Positions 11,912 to 23,308 of a DNA stretch of 64,000 bases are shown piece after piece (the stretch's first letter is position 1; every line of letters starts with the position of its first letter). Where the stretch lies: the NCBI RefSeq assembly GCF_008831285.2, contig NW_022204968.1, positions 1 to 64,000 on the forward strand, written 5' to 3'. The position numbers and the translations under genes are program-made. A model generated the notes under the pieces. That model was given only the letters and a program-made list of their open reading frames with translations. It was not told the DNA's origin and searched no databases. This DNA is from Nymphaea colorata (Eukaryota > Streptophyta > Magnoliopsida > Nymphaeales > Nymphaeaceae).

Positions 11912-12162
11912 GGCGGCGGCCTAAAAGCTCAAAGAATGAGATTTTTAAAAAATATTGTAATCTATAAGCCAGGAGATTAGTATTAAAATTCGTTATATAG
12001 GCCCACACCCGCCAGCCCAGCCCAATTTTATCCTCAGGCCGCCCCACCTCCCGCCCAAATAAAAAAATGAAAGAAAAGTTTCTATTATTTTTTTATTTCT
12101 CCCACAGAAATCAATACAACTCCCATTAGCCCTTCCGCAGGAATATCAAATCTATATATCAA

Positions 12163-12644
12163 TCACTCATATTCCGAAGGAGTCTCGTTGACCTTCTATA
12201 CCTTCTTTAACTTGTGGAGCTGGTCCTTGAAGAGGTAGTGAACGGTTTACAACTTGGCAAGAGGATGTTGATGTTTAGGATTTGCGGTTCTTGAGAAGGT
12301 GCGGAACTAGGTCTCGTAATACTTCTTCCTGGCCTAGATGGCCTGCATTATCTTTCGTTTTATTTATTTTCCTCCAGCGAGAGCAGGGTAAACTTGTTCT
12401 TCTTCTTGTCCCTGCGTTTGATGGCCTCATATAACTCCTCAGGCTTGTCCTCGAGGCGGTCGATGAGTTTGGAAACCTCCGCATCCTTGATGGCTCGCCA
12501 GGGGTCGTCCTCGATGACGATGCTGCGCTTGATGGGGCGCACCACCGAGCGCGAGATCAGTTCCTTGAAGCGTATCTAGGGAGATTTGTAGAAGAAGGTG
12601 CGGGTTTTGTGCGAGTTGAAGGAGGGGAGGATCTTGTGAGACAT
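12163..12644 (-). CDS. Basic helical protein, unknown
   Basis: About 160 residues. The N-terminus is MSHKILPSFNSHKTRTFFY, followed by VVRPIKRSIVIEDDPW and an acidic/basic helix (LIDRLEDKPEELYEAI). A Lys-rich C-terminus ends TPSEYE. One -1 frame break occurs near 12.36 kb. Not recognised; possibly an axonemal or cytoskeletal adaptor, without direct evidence. Confidence 0.6.
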
Positions 12645-12968
12645 ACGGTTATTATATAGAAGAAATTACTATCGAATAGAATTAAGAACTGGAATACCAA
12701 TGAGCAACCGCATGAGGAAATGGAAGGGATGGGATATGATTCATGTGTAGTTGGAGTGTTATGCGAAGTTTAATAGTAAGGTAGTTTTACTTACCTTTTG
12801 CTAGCTTCTTCCAAAAGCCCTCCTCTGACAAGTTCGTCATCGTTTTCCACTCAAAACCTTCAATTTTTTTGACCTGGAGGCATCATCTTTATGCATGGGG
12901 GTGGTGCTTTCTAATGGCATAAATGAATCAATATTTAGAGTATAGTATAATAATTAGGCAATCTCAGC
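12645..12968. other. Intergenic, divergent promoter region
   Basis: AT-rich interval between divergently transcribed genes. No TATA-like or operator motif stands out. Confidence 0.5.
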
Positions 12969-13807
12969 ATGCTAGCTCCCGCACCAGCAGAGCAAGAAAG
13001 AGCGCCCGCCTCCTTCCTCGTCAAACAGCCACTCAGCAACGAAACCGACAAATGCATCGTCATCAAAAAGGTACCAGCTCCTCCCACCCAGACTCCATCT
13101 CTTCAGCCTTCGACTTGAAATTCTGCAGCAACGAAGCCTTCAACCTCCGCCAGTGCAACCACCCGTGCATCGTCAAGTTCATCCGCTGCTACTACGTCCA
13201 GGGGAAGACCTTCAGCATCGAGATGGAGCACCTCTAGGGCAAGGACTCTCCAAGGCCCAAATCGATGGAAATTTCGAGCAACTCTGGAGGTGGATCTACC
13301 AGGTGGCCCACGCGCTGCACTACATCCACAAGAAGGGCATCATCCACCGCGACGTCAAATTGCAAAACTTGGTCCTCGACAAGAATGGCTGTGCCAAATT
13401 GATCGATTTCGGGGCATCCATCTCCAGGCAGGACCTCGAGAAGGAGGGCTACAGGATGGCAGGAACGCCTTGCTACACCCCTCCCGAGATGATCCTCCGC
13501 CAGTAGACTTCGATTAAGGCAGGAAGTACGATGAAAAAGTGGACGTCTATGCGCTGGGAGTTTGCGTCTACTTGCTGGTCTTCGGCAGGACACCCTTCGA
13601 GGGGGAAGACGTAGGAGAGTACTGGGACAATGTTACCAGCAAGGAGGTTAGCTTGAGGGGACGTGTCCGTAGGAACTGGTGGCCTTGATGCGGAGGATGA
13701 TGTAGAAGGATCCTTGCAAAAGGGCAACCACGCTCTAAATTTTGAGTACCTTTTTGGCAAAATTAGGTTGCTAGCCCATCGTGCTCAGGCTGATCAAGAA
13801 GAACTGA
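12969..13807 (+). CDS. Ser/Thr protein kinase with degenerate glycine loop
   Basis: Kinase domain with IVIKK (ATP-binding Lys), HPCIVKFI, the catalytic loop HRDVKLQN, DFGAS, a CYTPPE activation-segment end, VDVYALGVCVYLL and a C-lobe ending MM-TAG-KDPCKRATTL-TAA-IL. In that last motif both stops fall where kinases carry Glu. A 20-nt intron (13503-13522) joins LRQ to KYDEK exactly. No GxGxxG loop can be seen before IVIKK. Frame breaks occur near 13.08, 13.24 and 13.67 kb. Catalytic residues are present, so it is probably active. Confidence 0.85.
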
Positions 13808-13978
13808 CACCCTCTCTGCTCATTTATATGCCGTTATCTCCAAAGACCCAACCAACCAACCAAATCCCTCTCCTTCTCTCATGGATAGTTTTCCACTCTT
13901 TGCTGCTGTTGTGATTATTGGCTGCATTCCTCGGTAGCGCTAGATAATGACGAAGATGGGATCAAACTGGAGAAACTA

Positions 13979-14220
13979 TCATTTTTCCCTTTTGTTGCCA
14001 CTCTCCTCCTCTTCTCCGAGATCGTTCATGATGTCTCCGATGGATTTTTCGATATCATCGATCCTCTTGCCTACATATGATGATCCGTACCCATTTCGTC
14101 GACCCTGCCGATGATGTTGGAGGACATCTAATCGAACCTCTCCTGCATTTGCTTCAGCATGTTCTGCACGAATTGGTTCAGTTCCTTCGTGTTGGGGTCC
14201 TCAGACAGCTTCTTGTCCAT
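13979..14220 (-). CDS. HSBP1: Heat shock factor-binding protein 1
   Basis: Short coiled-coil protein of about 73 residues. MDKKLSEDPNTKELNQFV leads to LKQMQERFD, TAG, MSSNIIGRVDEMG and KRIDDIEKSIGDIM, then an acidic tail. This is the HSBP1 pattern, a trimeric coiled coil that binds and restrains trimeric HSF. A 20-nt intron (14071-14090) interrupts the codon after EMG and its removal restores the frame perfectly. No frame break. Linked to the HSF gene at 11.2-11.9 kb. Confidence 0.93.
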
Positions 14221-15326
14221 ACGTTCAAATTTTAAATTAATAAATACACACCCCGAAGAATAGAAATGAAAATGCAGCATAGGTATTAAAAATAGAGAGG
14301 TTTTGGAGAGATTTGAATTAATTGGGATTGGATTAGGAGAAAAGATGGGGTTTTGGGTAATTGACGAAAATAGGCTGCGTGGAAATAGAGGGACAGATTT
14401 TTCAGCTATTTAAAGCTATTATTTGAAGAAAATCATATATTGCTCGTATTTTATAGGATTCATATAGACAGCATTACAATAATTCATCTATTGGTTCTTA
14501 ATCTTCATCTAAATTTCCATGCTGATCTGTTTGCGTTTTCTAATCCTATTTTGTATTTTCAATTATCTTGCATGATTACCTGTTCTCCAATGCTGCTTTC
14601 TCTCTATTTGGATGTTTTTAGAAGAATTGGCGTTGCCAGCTCATCCATTTTTGGAAGTTATTCATAAAAAATGATATGTCAAAATCTCACTTTTTTAGAC
14701 TGCAATTTCCCTCAAATAGGAAACAAAGCGTCATTCTTCTCATCTTTTCTTTATCTGTGGCGGTTGATTGTTAGAGGTGATTTTGAACGGTCCAGCATTG
14801 CCCATGCACCAAGATAGCCACTATTTCTCCAAACAATTTCTCTCAATTTCTTCAATTCTCTCGCAGATAATGCAATAAGCATGCACATAGCAATTAAAAC
14901 TATACTTCTCTGCAGTGCAGAGCCAAAGTTGATGACTCTCTGCTATCTCTCCTGGAAAAAAGACGTTCAGTTTTGGCTATTATCAAGCATTCAAGCGCAT
15001 ATCTGTCTTACTATCCCATACAAGAATACGGTAGGCCAATCCTTTGCTCTCTTCCCATTTTTCCAAATCTTTTTTTCGATGTAGGAGTTTCTGATTCTAC
15101 CGGAGGCTATATCGCAAAACGGGGCCAAAATTCAAATCAGGAGAGCGAAATTCATGCTCAATATGGAATTCCGCATGAAATGGGCAAGAATGTATTGAGC
15201 TCTCATTATGTTCGATTTATAGTTAACTTTTCAAGATGGCTTAACAGACCCCAAAAGAAACCACCCTCCTTCCCCTTTCTTTTCTGCGATCCCTGTCCCC
15301 AAAAAGAGGTAATTCTTCGTCGGAAT
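14221..15326. other. 1.1-kb AT-rich interval, no gene supported
   Basis: Contains open frames of up to 128 codons, which is expected when TGA is the only stop. They lack domain similarity, coherent composition or intron structure. Confidence 0.5.
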
Positions 15327-15691
15327 ATGGTAATTTTATGCCTTTTAGGACTTTAAGAAATGCTTTATGATTCCAGCAAATGAGCTCAAAGTTCAAGTCT
15401 CTCCTTTCACATTGAGTCTCTGCCGTCAAAAGCGACTGGAGATGTGTCTTAGGACCAATTCGACCTCAACGTCCTCCTTCGCCCTTACCTCCGCGACGCG
15501 CCGAGGAGATATAGAGGTCTGTGCTGGCTGGTTCTGTCTAAGGGCGTGGTGCAGGGACATCCGAATAGCTGCGGACTGAATTCACCGGTCTGCAGATGAG
15601 AAAGGTGATTAGTTTGCAGGAGGGCGTTGCCAAGGCGCTTCCGGGATTACTTGAACGTCGTCTCAGCAGGAAGATGACCGTCAAGGTGTGA
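15327..15691 (+). CDS. Small uncharacterised protein
   Basis: A 19-nt intron (15330-15348) follows directly after the ATG, giving MDFKKCFMIPANELKVQV. The continuation is SLPSKATGDVS, DQFDLNVLLRPYLRDA, then LRTEFTGLQMRKVISLQEG and a basic end (RRLSRKMTVKV). Two frame breaks are needed. Composition is clearly protein-like and TAA/TAG fall in charged helices. No family recognised, and an upstream start is not excluded. Confidence 0.5.
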
Positions 15692-16329
15692 TTTTTAATA
15701 TTTCTTACCAGTTTTCTGCTTTTTGTTGGGGAAATAAAGCGAGAGTTTGCGTCCACATGGGGACTAACTTTTGAAAGAGGGTAAAAAATGGACCAAACTG
15801 TGCGGGAGGAGGGTGACTTGCCTTTCCCTCTGGAGTTTTGGCATTAAATTGAGGGAAAATTGACCATATTGCGTTTATTTATTGTTGCAATATATCTAAG
15901 ACCAAAATCTTTAAAAATAAACACAAACGGGCGGAAAAATAATTCTTTTTCCCACATAAATGCATAAAACTACCGAGAAATAGATGCAGAGTTTCAATTG
16001 CATTTTTTGGAAAAAATGTTTATTGGTTTATATGCTCTGAGCATTTGCTTATTCTTGACTGGAAACCCCGAAAAAGATAGCAAAATATCGTATGATGGGC
16101 ATATTGATGAGATATAGATGAAAAACAGTTAGGTGTGTAAGTTATTATCACATTTTATTTTCTGATGTTTATCTTACCTTCTCTTGAGAAATATGATGAA
16201 AAACATAAAAATGTGAGTTCCTAACCGCCGGAAGATGAGCAGTAATAAAGTAAGCTTACTGTAGGGGTGACGGATGGAAAAGAGTGAGTAGATAAAAATA
16301 TGAGATGATCAGAGAAAGGTAGCTACGGT
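15692..16329. other. Intergenic, no gene seen
   Basis: AT-rich; a few poly-A/T runs and no coding signal on either strand. Confidence 0.55.
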
Positions 16330-17207
16330 TCATACGGCCCAACCGTTCTTCATTATTTCTCGAGTCGTTGGTCTTTCCCCCGCCTCGTAGCTGACCATCC
16401 TTTGAAAAAGCTATTGAAACTATTGCATCCTGCTGTCCTCCTCCGCGAAGATGACGTGAACCTGATGATGGAAGGTCCAGAAATCTTGGAATTTCCTCTC
16501 CACGATCATGCGGTAGAGCTTGTTGTCCTCGGTGGCCATCTAGAATGGCAATTTGCCCATCACCAGAGCGAATAGGAGACTCCGAGAGCGAAGATATCGG
16601 CGCTGGCGGCATGATAGGGCCTATCTGTACTTTTCTGGCAATAGTGAATCTCTGGAGCCATGTATCCTTTGCGTGTTCCTTTATGTTAATTGAACAGTAC
16701 AGTCTGTCCGTCCTTCTAGAAATGGCTAGCGAATCCAAAATCGCTGAGTTTGATGCAGAGCTACTCATTCTCGAGGGAGACGAGAACATTTTCGAGCTTG
16801 ATATCCCGGTGTGCAATTTTTTGAGAGTGGAGGTAGTGAATGGCTGAGAGTACCTGTTGGAAGAGTATTTTTTGTGTGGATTTGGGAGGTTGGTGGGTTT
16901 GTATGTAGGTGAGTAGGGATCCCTGTGGTGCATATTCGAGTACTAGTATGTTCTTCGTGGGAGTGGGGAACTATTTATCCATTTTATTACCCTGAAAGGC
17001 AACCAGTTCCTGATATCTAAGGGCTTTGATGATGTGTTAGTGCTCGAGGGATTTCAAAAGTTGGAACTCGTTTCTCAGGTGCCTCTGCTCCTTCCTGCAC
17101 ACAGAGGAAACCACCTTCAGCACCACCCGAGCCTACGCCTGACCGTATGTGAACAGCTCGGAGTTGCACCCCCGCCCCAGCAATGCCAGCCTGTTCTCAA
17201 TCATCAT
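16330..17207 (-). CDS. Ser/Thr protein kinase
   Basis: Near-complete kinase domain from residue about 7. It has a loose glycine loop LGRGCNSELF, VVLKVV (Lys), LEH-TAA-HIIKAL, hinge VLEYAPQGSLL, catalytic loop HRDIKLENVL, DFGFAS, GYMAPEI and ADIFALGV. The end is LVMGKLPF-TAG-MAT and RPTTREIM. Both reassigned codons sit where Glu is usual. One frame break follows ADIFALGV. There is little outside the domain. Probably active; subfamily not assigned. Confidence 0.88.
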
Positions 17208-17566
17208 CAGCAATAACTAATTATAACACATGCCAAACATATCCATCACATCGAACCCCAAAGAGCATACGCGCATGCAGAGAACAACAGGAATGGGTTT
17301 TGAAAGTAGAGGGGATTTTGATTTTTTTTGTTGTTGGAGCCCTTCTATAGTGCCCCCTATGGAGTTAGAATGAAAAAATAATTACGGGGCATTAATTTCG
17401 AAAAATCGTCATATTTTCATCATTTATGATGATTCCTATGCCATTTGGACACCTTTTCCCTATGCTTATTTTTTGGAAGACAGTAAGAAATAATCGATTA
17501 TCAGTAAAATCCCTCATTCCCACCACCAAAATCGTAATGTGAGTTAGGATTACGAATAAAAAAGGA
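17208..17566. other. Intergenic, no gene seen
   Basis: AT-rich spacer between two minus-strand genes. Confidence 0.55.
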
Positions 17567-19125
17567 TCAATTTTCTGTATTATTTTGAGTATTCTTGGGA
17601 CACAAGATATCGTAGACGAATGTGACGCCGCTCCTGTTGCCGCTCCTCTCGATGTCCTTGATCAGACCGAGGAACATCGAATAGAGAATCCCGCGGTGAC
17701 TGTATTTCTTGGCTCGGAAGTAAGCCTCCCGCAAGTAGGAAAATTGCTTGCGCCGTTCGAAGTAGATGAAGATCTCTTCGAACCTGAGCTCCAGCAGATT
17801 CCTGAGGAAGCGCACGATGAGGATGAGGACGTACTTGTCTTCGGCCTTGCTGTCGAGTTTGGCGATAATGGCGCTGTCGATGATGCAGCGCCTGGTCCTG
17901 TGGTGGTCCACCCTGTAGCATCGCAGCAGGAAGGCTATCTATATCTCCAGTTCCTCCACGGTGGTCAGGAAGGGGTCGATCTTGTCCACGAACTCCGAGA
18001 AAACGTAGCTGAGGAAGGATTGCTTCATCGATTTGCGGGTTTAGGTACCTCCAGTAAATACCTCGCGAACAGCAAAACCACAGTCTTCGTGTTGTAGTCG
18101 TCCAAACGCATTATCTCGATGAGGATCTTCAGCAGGTGAGCTTGGCCGGCCTTGTAGAAGGATAGCAGGTAGTCCTGCGACTAGTTCCACTTGAAGCTGA
18201 GGAAGGGATTCAGGGACTACAGAAACTTTTGGTAGAGTCTGAGTTCTGCCTTGTTCTCCTGCGCCACTTTCAAAACGCAAGAGAAGGTGATTTCGAGCAG
18301 GTTCTCCTTGAGGAAGAGGGCGTGGAACTTGTTCTTCAGCTCAATCGTCGACAGGTCTTCCTGAATCTGCCAATGAGTACGATGACCAGCTTGAACATCT
18401 CCCACAGCTAGGAGAAAAGCTCGATGAAGATGACGGGATCGATGAGAGCTAGTTCCTTATACCTCCTGAGGAAGTTGGGGTGCTCGATCAAGATCTTGAT
18501 GATGGCTATTGTGTTTTCTCGGATGATCTACTTGGAGTGAGGCTTACTTCGTTGAGGGCGGCCTGTGCGTTCATTTCGATGAACATGGAGGTGGGGTAAT
18601 CGATGAGATACCTGGTCTTCATGATGGTCCTGTAGTGGCTGATGATGTGTTCCTCCTCCAGCTCCAGAATGTTCCTGAGTTTGCAGATGCGTTAGAACTA
18701 CCCTGCGTAGTCGATCCTGCGGTCTCCGAACTAGAAGTTGACTAAATGGCGGGGAAGGTACAGGAGAGGCAGTCTCCTCTCTGAAGCTAAGCGCCAGTAC
18801 GCGTCCCCATTCCTCCAATTTCACCGCAATTATCAGCTCATCTGCATCCACACACCAGTACCCAACCGCTACACCTGCGAAATCATCTACAGGCCTATGC
18901 AGATCGTCCTGTCCTTCTCTCGGTAGATCTGGATCAGGGGGAGGACTGTCAGGAGGTGCGAAGGGGGTGACTATGTGAGTGCGAACTGTATGGGGAATGC
19001 GATACGAGGAGGTCGAGCCCGCCCTAGGGCCGCCGTTGCAGGGTGAGGCTGGCTTCGAGGTATTCTTGCCAGGTCTGTTGCTCGTTGAGATAGAGGACCT
19101 TGACCATCTTCTGCTCGTTGGTCAT
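17567..19125 (-). CDS. Large alpha-helical (HEAT/ARM-like) protein
   Basis: About 480 residues, start MTNEQKMVKVLYL at 19125, end TGA 17567. Repeated paired helices (AIIKILIEHPNFLRRY, SQDYLLSFYKAGQAHLLK, LILIVRFLRNLLELRFE) suggest an alpha-solenoid scaffold. At least five introns are evident, nearly all exactly 20 nt (gta...cag or tag), and removing them restores one frame. One ends CAAGTAG, so splicing at AAG or TAG differs only by a Glu codon. Two frame breaks remain. Family not recognised. Confidence 0.7.
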
Positions 19126-19325
19126 TGTGTGCAACTGCATCGGGTGTTGGAGGGAATATCTCTTTATAAAGTTCAACTGAGTCAAACCCAATCCGAACTA
19201 TCCGAACCCATCCAGATTTATATCCGTATTCCCGTGGCTGCGGATTTGGAGGGAGTTTGGAGGATGGGGAAATGGAATGGCTTTATGAAGGTCGGTGCGG
19301 TATGGCTGATAAAAGGAGATAAATA

Positions 19326-19745
19326 TCAACGGATTGCCCTGATGGCTTTCAGCAGACTTTGGCGAACTTTTTCCACGATATTGTTGCAGCGCGTGCAGAA
19401 ATGGATCTTGTCCCTGCAGGAGTCGAAGCAGAGACAGCTGATGCCCACGCATGCGAAGGGGGCGAGCAGGACGCACCACACCCAGGCTGCTGCTCCCATC
19501 TCGCTGTTCATGCGCGTCATGCACACGTTGTTGCACTTCGGACAGCGCACCTTGATGGGGTAATTCGAGTAGGATGCGTCGGAAGGGTATTTTCCAGTGT
19601 CCTTGGGCGGCTCTTCGTCCTTCTTGGGGGCGGGTGGCTCGGTCAGTTCCTGGTTGGAGGGCGGAAGGGACTATTTTGGGTTGACTTGCTGCGTTGATTT
19701 TTCGCCGAAACCGCCGTAAGCGTCGTGGATGCTCGGGAAGGACAT
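19326..19745 (-). CDS. LITAF-domain membrane protein
   Basis: About 139 residues in one frame. A Pro/Glu-rich N-terminus (LTEPPAPKKDEEPP) is followed by a LITAF/SIMPLE zinc domain: VRCPKCNNV, a hydrophobic membrane insert (AAAWVWCVLLAPFACVGISC), then HFCTRCNNIV. The split CxxC...CxxC around a hydrophobic patch is diagnostic. These proteins sit on the cytosolic face of late endosomes or lysosomes. It ends with a basic helix. Confidence 0.88.
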
Positions 19746-19993
19746 CAGATTATTATTATCATCCAATCATAAAATGAAACATCTAACCTCAATTCGATTA
19801 AGAGATAATCATCCATCATGATCCCACCATCTGATGTTAACTTTACATTAATCTCTATGATGAGTTATAATGGTCACAACTGTAAAATCAGTCACTTGAT
19901 ATCCCCGCATAGAGAACTTATTGTTGCTATTCTGATTATCTGGAGTAAGCGAAAATGGGGGAAAAACAGTCTTGTGAGAGCATAGTTTTATTC

Positions 19994-20585
19994 ATGCGAT
20001 AATAGTAGCGGTTACCCTATACTCCCCAATTCGGCGACCACGGCAACGTCATCCGCAACTAGCACTCAAAGCTCACCTCAGGGGCATGGCCACTCGCGTC
20101 ATCGAATGCTCCGAATAATCTTCAGCGAGTTCGAAGGCTACTCCCCGAAGCTGAAGTCCGTCGCCGTCACTGAGGTGCAGGTCATGCGGAAGGACCTCGA
20201 TAAGCCGCTGGGACTGCTCAAGTCTTCTTCGCCAAAGTGGCCAGCATCAAGGAGGAGCACCAGTTCATCCTCATCCACACCGAGCGCTTCCTGGTCAGCG
20301 TGACTATTACATCCAGAACAGGCTGGTCATCAGGATCGGCGACCATAGCTTCGTGCTGGACTACCAGAAGTCCTAGGCAAGGAGAAACGCTAAAGTTTTG
20401 AGAGAGGAGAATGGATTGTAGTGGAGGAGGGTGATTCGTTCTGAGTAGGAGCTGACGTTGGGAGTGGTCTTGGAACGCTGATGGAGTACCAGATGAGGGA
20501 GTTTAGCCAACTATCCTACACGGGGTCGCACTTCAGCCATGAAATCTTCAACATCATCCAGTACAAGCTCATCAAGCAAAAATGA
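19994..20585 (+). CDS. Uncharacterised protein
   Basis: About 195 residues. Characteristic blocks are MATRVIECSE, FSEFEGYSPKLKSVAVTE, KEEHQFILIHTERFLV, LVIRIGDHSFVLDYQKS and a helical end HFSHEIFNIIQYKLIKQK. A 17-nt gtg...cag segment at about 20307-20323 may be an intron. Two or three further frame breaks are needed, one at a TGA. The beta-rich middle could be a PH-like or profilin-like fold, but that is speculative. Confidence 0.55.
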
Positions 20586-20707
20586 TCACTCCATTCACAT
20601 TACCCCTATTATCTGCATACATTCCGTATACAGTATCGGAACGATCGTGATATCTCGCCATCATTGTTGGGTTGTTGCAGAGATAGATTTATAATAAGTG
20701 GATAATA

Positions 20708-22485
20708 ATGAACAAAACCAATTAGTTGCTCACTTAGGACAAATAGAGCTCCAACCTAGCAGCCGACGCCTATGAGCTGCTCGATGAGGATGCCGACATC
20801 CTGCCGGACGATCTCAGCGGCGACTAGAACATCTAGCGCAGCGTGTTGCTGGCGTAGGTAAGAAGACATCCGCCACCAAGGCCAGTAAGGATGCAGCCAC
20901 GTAGATTTCTTCCTCACCGTGATGACCATCATGAAGACGATCATCGGAGCAGGAGTCCTCTCCCTCCCCTTCACCATCAGCAAACTGGGATACGTATTCG
21001 CCATCATCATCTTCGTGGCAGTGATGGCTCTTTCCTACTTCAGCACCACCCTCCTCATCAAGGCCAAGAACCTCACCAGGCACAGCAATTTCTCCACCAT
21101 CTTCTACTTCCTCCACAAGAATCGACTGGTAAAGGGATTGGGGTCGATTTTCATCGTCTTGAAGAACGTGGGAATATGTAAGGAGTTTTATAGTAGGCAC
21201 TGCTGAGCTGACCATCTTCAAAGAGTCCATACGCAAGATCCTCGAGGATTTCATATAAAATAAGCAAGTTCTCGACTAGTGGTACACCTCAGAGATCCTC
21301 ATCGTCATCGTCATCGCAGCTCTCGAGTTCCCCTTGGCGATCGCTCGCAAGATATAGAGGCTAAAGGTCTTCTCTTTGATCGGCATTTCGGGCATAGTCT
21401 TCTTCCTCATATGCCTTATGTTCCACTTCTTCTACGAGATGATCGAAAACAAGCACTGGCAAGTCTCTCCCACCATGTACCCCTTCCCGCAAGACTGGCT
21501 GAAGTTTTCAGCAGTGATTCCCAACGTGCTGCTTTCGCTGACCTTCCAGGCCAACTTCTTCCCCATCTACAAGGGCATGAAGAACAGCAACGACCACCGC
21601 ATCACCAGCGCATGCCTCACCGCCATCGTTACCTGCGGGTCGGTCTACCTGGTGGTGAGTCTGTACACCTACATGCTGTACGGTGACACCCTCAAGGCCA
21701 ACTTCCTCCTCTGTCTCGATAAAAACACCACTGATCCCATCCTCTACTACGGCATGAACATGGGCTTCCTGGTTTCGGTGCTGTTCGCCTATCCGATCAT
21801 GTTCTTCAGCGCCAGGAACAACTTCATCGCCATCGTAAACTGTTCATTGCGTACTATGAGGAGAAACACCCTGACAGCAAGAGTGAGCCACTGATGAAGA
21901 AGAAAGATGATGTGGACGATGACGGAGTGGGATCGGATGAGGATTACCCAAACAGGCAGGAATCAGAAATAACATAGGAGATTGTTGCTCAAAGTGAGTA
22001 AAACCTGGCAAGGAGGAAGCGCAGAGCAGTCTTCCTATACTATGGACTCACTTCCCTACTCTATACGGTGATCGTATTGCTGGCAGTGCTGGCAGGAGAC
22101 ATCTAATTCATCTTCAACATCGTGGGTGCCATCTGTTCCACCACAATCTGCTTTCTCTTTCCGTACTATTTCTACTCCACCATCACTGAGAAGCTGGGCA
22201 GGAAGAAGGGCATCGTTACTATTACACCAAAATTGCCTTCTTCATACTGGGACCCTATGCATCTTCTCGATCGTTGTCAAAACCTGTGATAGTATCTATC
22301 ATCCATCACCAAAAGTATAAGATAAATAAGATATCAATTATAATTCAACCCAATTTATGCATTATTTATCATTTGTCATTTCCTGCATCTCGGTCACCTC
22401 TTCCCCATAATTATACTCCTTACGTTCCTTTTTCGGAGCTTGTTATAAAAATAACCGAGCAAAAAGTATATCTATATAGCGTTGA
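20708..22485 (+). CDS. Amino-acid transporter (AAAP / SLC38-like)
   Basis: Membrane transporter with about 11 TM helices. The first carries the family signature KTIIGAGVLSLPF. TM segments follow at IIIFVAVMALSYF, EILIVIVIAALEFPLA, IVFFLICLMFHFFYE, VLLSLTFQANFFPIY, LVVSLYTYMLYG and ICFLFPYYFY. An acidic loop (KKKDDVDDDGVGSDED) precedes the last helices. Introns of 20 nt (20885-20904) and 19 nt (21178-21196) restore the frame. Several -1 breaks occur in the last third. The extreme C-terminus to the TGA at 22485 is uncertain. Likely a vacuolar or plasma-membrane proton- or sodium-coupled carrier. Confidence 0.85.
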
Positions 22486-22521
22486 GATTAGGTAACGTCT
22501 CCAAGAGGGCCGCCACTACCC

Positions 22522-23174
22522 ATGAAGTAAATCAAGAGGCAGATCGCCAAGAGCAAGACCGCAGACGCAGTCAAGAAACTGGACTTCACCGAAGTGCAGA
22601 TCGGCAAGCTGACCGCTGAGATGAAGAAAGAACTCGAGAAGTGCAAGAACCTGGAGACCTCTACTTGGCTGAGTGCGACCTCACCTCGCTCGAGAATTTC
22701 CCCAAATTGGAGAAACTGCAGGAACTAGACGTGTCCAGCAACTCCATCAAGGACGGTGATCTCAAGGCCATTGCCAGTTGCTGCAAAAACCTAACCTCTC
22801 TCAGCATCGGCGACAACCACATCGCTTCCCTCGACTCCTTCAAGCTGCTAAAGGGGCTCAAGGAGTTGGAGGTGCTCAACTGCGACGACACGCCCGTCTC
22901 CAACGAGGCCAACTACGCCAAGACCGCCTTCGACACCTTCAAGAAGCTGAAGATGCTGGACAACAAGGACAAGGACGGCAAGGAAATGCCCGAAGACGAC
23001 ATGAACGACAAGTACGAGGACGACGATTAGGACGAGGAGGGAGAGGAGGGAGAGGATGAGGAGGACGAGGAGGACGACGGAGATGACGACGATTAGGAGT
23101 TTTAGGCGGGAAGCTAGTCTGAGGATGGAGCTGAGGAATAATCAGAGTAGGAGAAGCCAAAAAAGCGTAAATGA
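22522..23174 (+). CDS. ANP32-like acidic leucine-rich nuclear protein
   Basis: About 215 residues. Leucine-rich repeats (LYLAECDLTSLENFPKLEKL, LTSLSIGDNHIASL) end in an LRR cap. The acidic tail is Asp/Glu with six TAG/TAA codons embedded in it and finishes EKPKKRK, a nuclear-localisation-like cluster. The acidic tail is strong evidence that TAG is Glu. Family members are histone chaperones and phosphatase inhibitors in the nucleus. One frame break lies near 22.66 kb. Confidence 0.88.
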
Positions 23175-23308
23175 TATTCCTATAAATCAACCCATCCAAC
23201 CCCAATCACATAATCAATCCCTCCTATACACCCTCGGTTGTTCCTTTTCTTAAATCTCAGCCGATATAACCACGGTCGCTATTTAAATTATAACATTCTT
23301 GACATTCG

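Noticed and set aside
14973-15356. 127-codon open frame in the AT-rich gap
   Set aside because: With TGA as the only stop, chance frames of this length are expected; no domain, no intron structure, odd composition.
16256-16933. 225-codon Ser/His-rich minus-strand ORF
   Set aside because: Wrong-frame reading of the kinase at 16330-17207.
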